Assembly: GCF_009689585.1 (NCBI RefSeq)
Contig: NZ_AP018694.1
Coordinates: forward strand, 806,001 to 870,000
Direction of reading: 5' to 3'
Length of the DNA stretch: 64,000 nt
Source of the DNA: Aquipluma nitroreducens
Lineage (GTDB): Bacteria > Bacteroidota > Bacteroidia > Bacteroidales > Prolixibacteraceae
How positions within the stretch are numbered: the first letter of the stretch is position 1; each line of letters starts with the position of its first letter. Shown piece by piece: positions 61,004-64,000 of this stretch. The notes beneath the pieces are model-generated. The model worked only from the letters and a program-made list of their open reading frames with translations. It was not told the DNA's origin and searched no databases. Both the position numbers and the translations under genes were made by a program.

Positions 61004-64000
61004 GTGATAAAAATCCGGAATCTCATCATCTTCATTGGAATTACGTTACTGTCCTTGCAAATGCAGGCAAGCGGACCCTACAAACCTCAACTTGCCAATC
61101 CGGTTTTTGAACCCTGGCGGTGGACTGAATTCCCGGAATATGACACCATTCGGATTTCCTGCATAGCAAAAGGAAGCGACAAGGGAATGTGGATGGGAAT
61201 TGGCAACAAAGCCATTTACTACGATGGCTACAAAACCGTTCAGTTTATTCCAGACAGCACTGCTATCCATTCATTAGCTTTCGAAAAAGACAACAATCTG
61301 CTGGTTGCAACAACAAACGGAATTTTCAGGTATAAAGAAGGTGAATTTAGAAAAATACTAAATTTCAATTTCAACTCGCAACGAAATTTCACCACCGACT
61401 TAAATGGCGACAGCTGGATAGGTTGCGAATTCGGCTTACTTAAGATTACTTCAAAAGGTAACTACTGCCTCAATCCTGAAGGTTATTTTGAAATAGATGC
61501 CAATGGATCAATACTGAACACGTTAAGATATGAAAAGGCCAATGATTACCGACTTGCTTCGATCAGGGAAATCAGATTCCCTGTTTACAATCTGGCCATA
61601 AATCGGGCGCAAAAAATCTGGATGACGGTTGATTTGCCTGACAAAAATTTAGCATCAGTCGATGTTTCCAAGGTTCCTGAAAACTCGCTGAACTGGAAAT
61701 ACATAAAAGTACCTAATCTGTCGGTCGGCGATGTTTCTGCACTTTGCGAACACGAGAATTCGCTTTGGATAACCAGCTCGAATCCAAACATCATGCTTCT
61801 ACAGTATCAGATTTCTGAGGAAAAATGGAAAAGCATCGACCTCAAAGTATTTGGAGGCGACAATGTTCAAGCTTCAATTTTGGAGACTTCGGATGGAAAT
61901 CTATGGATCGGCGGACACAGCAAACTTTATTCGTTAACTGAGTCAGGATGGAAAGTGTACCAGTATCCTGAAGTTTCACTTCCACTTTCGTATATTGAAA
62001 TTTACGGTGACAAACATGACAATATTTTCGTGTTTGGCTCCAACGGAAGCCTCATGAAACTTGATCTTTCATCCAGATCGTTCGGCACATTTCTGGGATT
62101 AAATTTCAACTGCAACACTCCGGACGGGAAATATTGGTTTACCACCAATGCCGGCGAAGTTGTTTCGTGCAACCAGTCGATGCAGAATTTTCAGAAATAT
62201 TCGGTAACCGATGGTTTGATGTCGATGACGATGACCTTGCACTACTCGCCCAAAAGCGGTTTGTGGGCAGCCGGAAGTAACCAGGGCAAGGCAGCTATTG
62301 CCCGATTCGAACACGGACATTGGACAATGACTACATTTCCCGATCTCTACCTCGGAATTGCATACAACGGAATTTGCGAATTGGGCGATTCTGCCGTGGC
62401 ATTTCCGGTAAATGGAGTTCTCGAATTGGACAACACCAATTTTAAAGGTGGATTTGTTGCTTACAATTACAAACGATCGGTGTGGCTACATTATTCAAGC
62501 GACAAAGTTCCACAGCGAATTCCATCCATTGGGCAAACTTCCAATGGGAATCTTTGGTTTTCAGGAAACAATGTAATCATGTTCGATGGCAAGAAAAACC
62601 ACCAAATCGAACTTCCGGCGAAATCGCTCAGCTGGACCGACGATATCGAAGTAACACCCTCGAATCATATTCTCGTAGCTCAGGGAGGCACTGGCTTGTT
62701 TTACAACGATGGAAAAAAATGGACGAGATACACCACGCTCAATGGACTGGCAAGCAACATGGTAACCAACCTTTTCGTCGAAAACGACACATTGATATAT
62801 GTTGCATCCGACAAGGGTATTTCATTTTTCGACGGCAAGCAGTTTATTCCGCAGATTATAAACCCAGAACTCAACATACAGCGGGAACGCGGTTTCCTGA
62901 ACAAATCGGAGGATGGCGCACTTTGGATCAATCAGGCCACGCGCGAATGGTATTTGTACGATTTCAAAAATACAGCCGAAAACCCGGCACTGTTTAAAAC
63001 GACTTTCTACCGGCGCGAAAACAACCCGCCAAAAACAACGATTTCATTCTCTGATCATGAAATTTCTTCCTCCGGAAATGTGATTATTACCTACAATGGC
63101 AACGACTACTGGAATGAAACGCCTTCGGAAAAAATTCAATTCTCGTATCGGCTGAACAAGGAAGAATGGTCGCCATTTTCCGAGAAAAAATCAAGTGTTT
63201 TTCTGGATTTAAACGCAGGCAACTATACCTTCGAAGTTCGTTCGCGCGACCTCGACAATAATATTGAGCCCAAGCCAGCACGAATATCATTCACCGTGTT
63301 GCGACCTGTTTACATGCGGGCATGGTTCATTTTAACGATTCTAACATTCCTCGGAATCATTGTCTGGCTGCTCATCCGGCTGTATGCACGAAACAAGCAA
63401 ATTCACGAGTTGGATCAGCTAAAACTTCGGCTTTTCACCGACATTTCGCACGAATTGAAGACCCCACTCACGCTAATTTCGCTTCCTCTCCAGAAATTGT
63501 TGGACAAAGCCAAAAGGAAAAATGAAAACTTCGATGGTCTGGAACTGATTTATACAAATGTGCAGAGGCTCAACAATCTGGTTAACCAGGTAGTCGATTT
63601 CAGGAGGCTGGAAGCCGGCAAAATTCAGTTGGAATTGAGTCCGGGCGACCTCGTTTTACAACTCCGAAATATATCTGGATACTATGCCCCACTTGCTCAC
63701 GAGAAAAATATCCGGTTCGAATTTTCGTGCAACATTCAGGAATTTTGGGCCAAGTACGACGCCGACAAACTTGAGAAAATCGTGGTCAACCTGCTTTCAA
63801 ATGCCTTCAAGTTTACTCCTGAAAACGAGAAAGTAGAGCTAATTGCTAAAATTGATCCGCAAAACGACAACTTGCAATTGTGGGTCAACGACTCAGGCCC
63901 TGGTATTCCTAAAGAAATGCAGCAAAATGTTTTCGATCGCTTTTATCGTTTGAGGAGCGAAAAATTCAACCGCATTCCCGGCAGTGGTATTGGGCTATCG
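61004..64000 (+). CDS. Hybrid two-component sensor kinase with periplasmic beta-propeller (partial, C-terminus off the edge)
   Basis: Exactly 999 codons are present from the GTG at 61004 and the frame is open to the right edge. A signal peptide (MIKIRNLIIFIGITLLSLQM) is followed by a large periplasmic sensor of repeated short blades (residues ~25-690) and a Y_Y_Y domain (~690-765). A membrane helix (AWFILTILTFLGIIVWLLI, ~770-790) is next, and then the kinase: HisKA with His816 in FTDISHELKTPLTLI, N box near 929 (NLLSNAFKFTP) and DSGPGIP near 963. It matches the HTCS architecture, whose receiver and AraC domains would lie beyond the window. HTCS proteins usually sense glycans, but no glycan-utilisation genes are in view. 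Confidence 0.9.
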   Translation, partial: MIKIRNLIIFIGITLLSLQMQASGPYKPQLANPVFEPWRWTEFPEYDTIRISCIAKGSDKGMWMGIGNKAIYYDGYKTVQFIPDSTAIHSLAFEKDNNLLVATTNGIFRYKEGEFRKILNFNFNSQRNFTTDLNGDSWIGCEFGLLKITSKGNYCLNPEGYFEIDANGSILNTLRYEKANDYRLASIREIRFPVYNLAINRAQKIWMTVDLPDKNLASVDVSKVPENSLNWKYIKVPNLSVGDVSALCEHENSLWITSSNPNIMLLQYQISEEKWKSIDLKVFGGDNVQASILETSDGNLWIGGHSKLYSLTESGWKVYQYPEVSLPLSYIEIYGDKHDNIFVFGSNGSLMKLDLSSRSFGTFLGLNFNCNTPDGKYWFTTNAGEVVSCNQSMQNFQKYSVTDGLMSMTMTLHYSPKSGLWAAGSNQGKAAIARFEHGHWTMTTFPDLYLGIAYNGICELGDSAVAFPVNGVLELDNTNFKGGFVAYNYKRSVWLHYSSDKVPQRIPSIGQTSNGNLWFSGNNVIMFDGKKNHQIELPAKSLSWTDDIEVTPSNHILVAQGGTGLFYNDGKKWTRYTTLNGLASNMVTNLFVENDTLIYVASDKGISFFDGKQFIPQIINPELNIQRERGFLNKSEDGALWINQATREWYLYDFKNTAENPALFKTTFYRRENNPPKTTISFSDHEISSSGNVIITYNGNDYWNETPSEKIQFSYRLNKEEWSPFSEKKSSVFLDLNAGNYTFEVRSRDLDNNIEPKPARISFTVLRPVYMRAWFILTILTFLGIIVWLLIRLYARNKQIHELDQLKLRLFTDISHELKTPLTLISLPLQKLLDKAKRKNENFDGLELIYTNVQRLNNLVNQVVDFRRLEAGKIQLELSPGDLVLQLRNISGYYAPLAHEKNIRFEFSCNIQEFWAKYDADKLEKIVVNLLSNAFKFTPENEKVELIAKIDPQNDNLQLWVNDSGPGIPKEMQQNVFDRFYRLRSEKFNRIPGSGIGLS

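Noticed and set aside
62482-62997. Open frame of 171 codons on the plus strand inside the hybrid sensor gene
   Set aside because: Out of frame with the continuous 999-codon sensor reading frame; low-complexity, Arg-rich product without domain likeness.
1-64000. CRISPR arrays, rRNA, tRNA and prophage genes
   Set aside because: None seen. The repeats present are irregular in spacing and lack CRISPR-type unit and spacer structure. No cloverleaf or integrase was found.

Overview
The window is a stretch of chromosome from a member of the Bacteroidota. The evidence is a fused CcoN-CcoO oxidase subunit, the Bacteroidota-type families DUF4295 and DUF4492, a NuoG cut short after its iron-sulfur domains, promoter-like boxes of the TAnnTTTG type, few strong Shine-Dalgarno sequences, and a one-component hybrid sensor kinase of the periplasmic beta-propeller type at the right edge. 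The mix of aerobic and microaerobic respiration suggests an environmental facultative lineage, for example the Marinilabiliales/Prolixibacteraceae. That placement is inference. No rRNA, tRNA or CRISPR array was seen.

Layout. 1-3048 (minus): rpmB, rpmG and a DUF4295 gene, then ftsY and rimO (rimO runs off the left edge). 3246-9406: an O-acyltransferase (MBOAT) with an SGNH-type partner, a CPBP protease, coaD, a thioredoxin-fold exported protein and a Nudix hydrolase. 9439-17181: housekeeping genes pyrE, birA, rsfS, ftsH, a LUD protein, DUF2007, and the phospholipid genes cdsA, psd and pssA. 17467-31223: the full 14-gene complex I operon nuoABCDEFGHIJKLMN. It is interrupted between nuoJ and nuoK by a four-helix-bundle gene and peppered with repeats at several gene junctions. 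31352-34528 (minus): cytochrome bd oxidase cydAB, with DUF4492 at its head and an unlisted 45-residue membrane protein at its tail. 34785-42032: the cbb3 oxidase cluster ccoI, ccoS, ccoNO, ccoQ, ccoP, interrupted by a DUF1016/YhcG-type nuclease gene and ending in a heavy-metal-binding lipoprotein. 42378-43920: a DJ-1/PfpI protein and YebC. 44099-51857 (minus): gltD, gltB and argH. 52105-60831: an S9 peptidase, a hypothetical gene, an intact IS4-family element with target duplication, a Tat-exported aldo/keto reductase, an SRPBCC protein, an M64 metallopeptidase, a structured intergenic element and a small conserved membrane protein. 61004 to the right edge: the sensor domain, membrane segment and kinase of a hybrid two-component system.

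How it fits together. Between 17 and 42 kb lies a respiratory supercluster: complex I feeds quinone, cytochrome bd oxidises quinol, and the cbb3 oxidase consumes electrons at low oxygen, with its copper ATPase CcoI and CcoS beside it. The least explained part of the window is its intergenic DNA. At least three families of short inverted repeats built from tandem 7-11-mers sit at operon joints. One family forms the arms around the four-helix-bundle gene. This suggests a class of very small gene-plus-arms elements with gene-less derivatives, and it is the main candidate for something undescribed.
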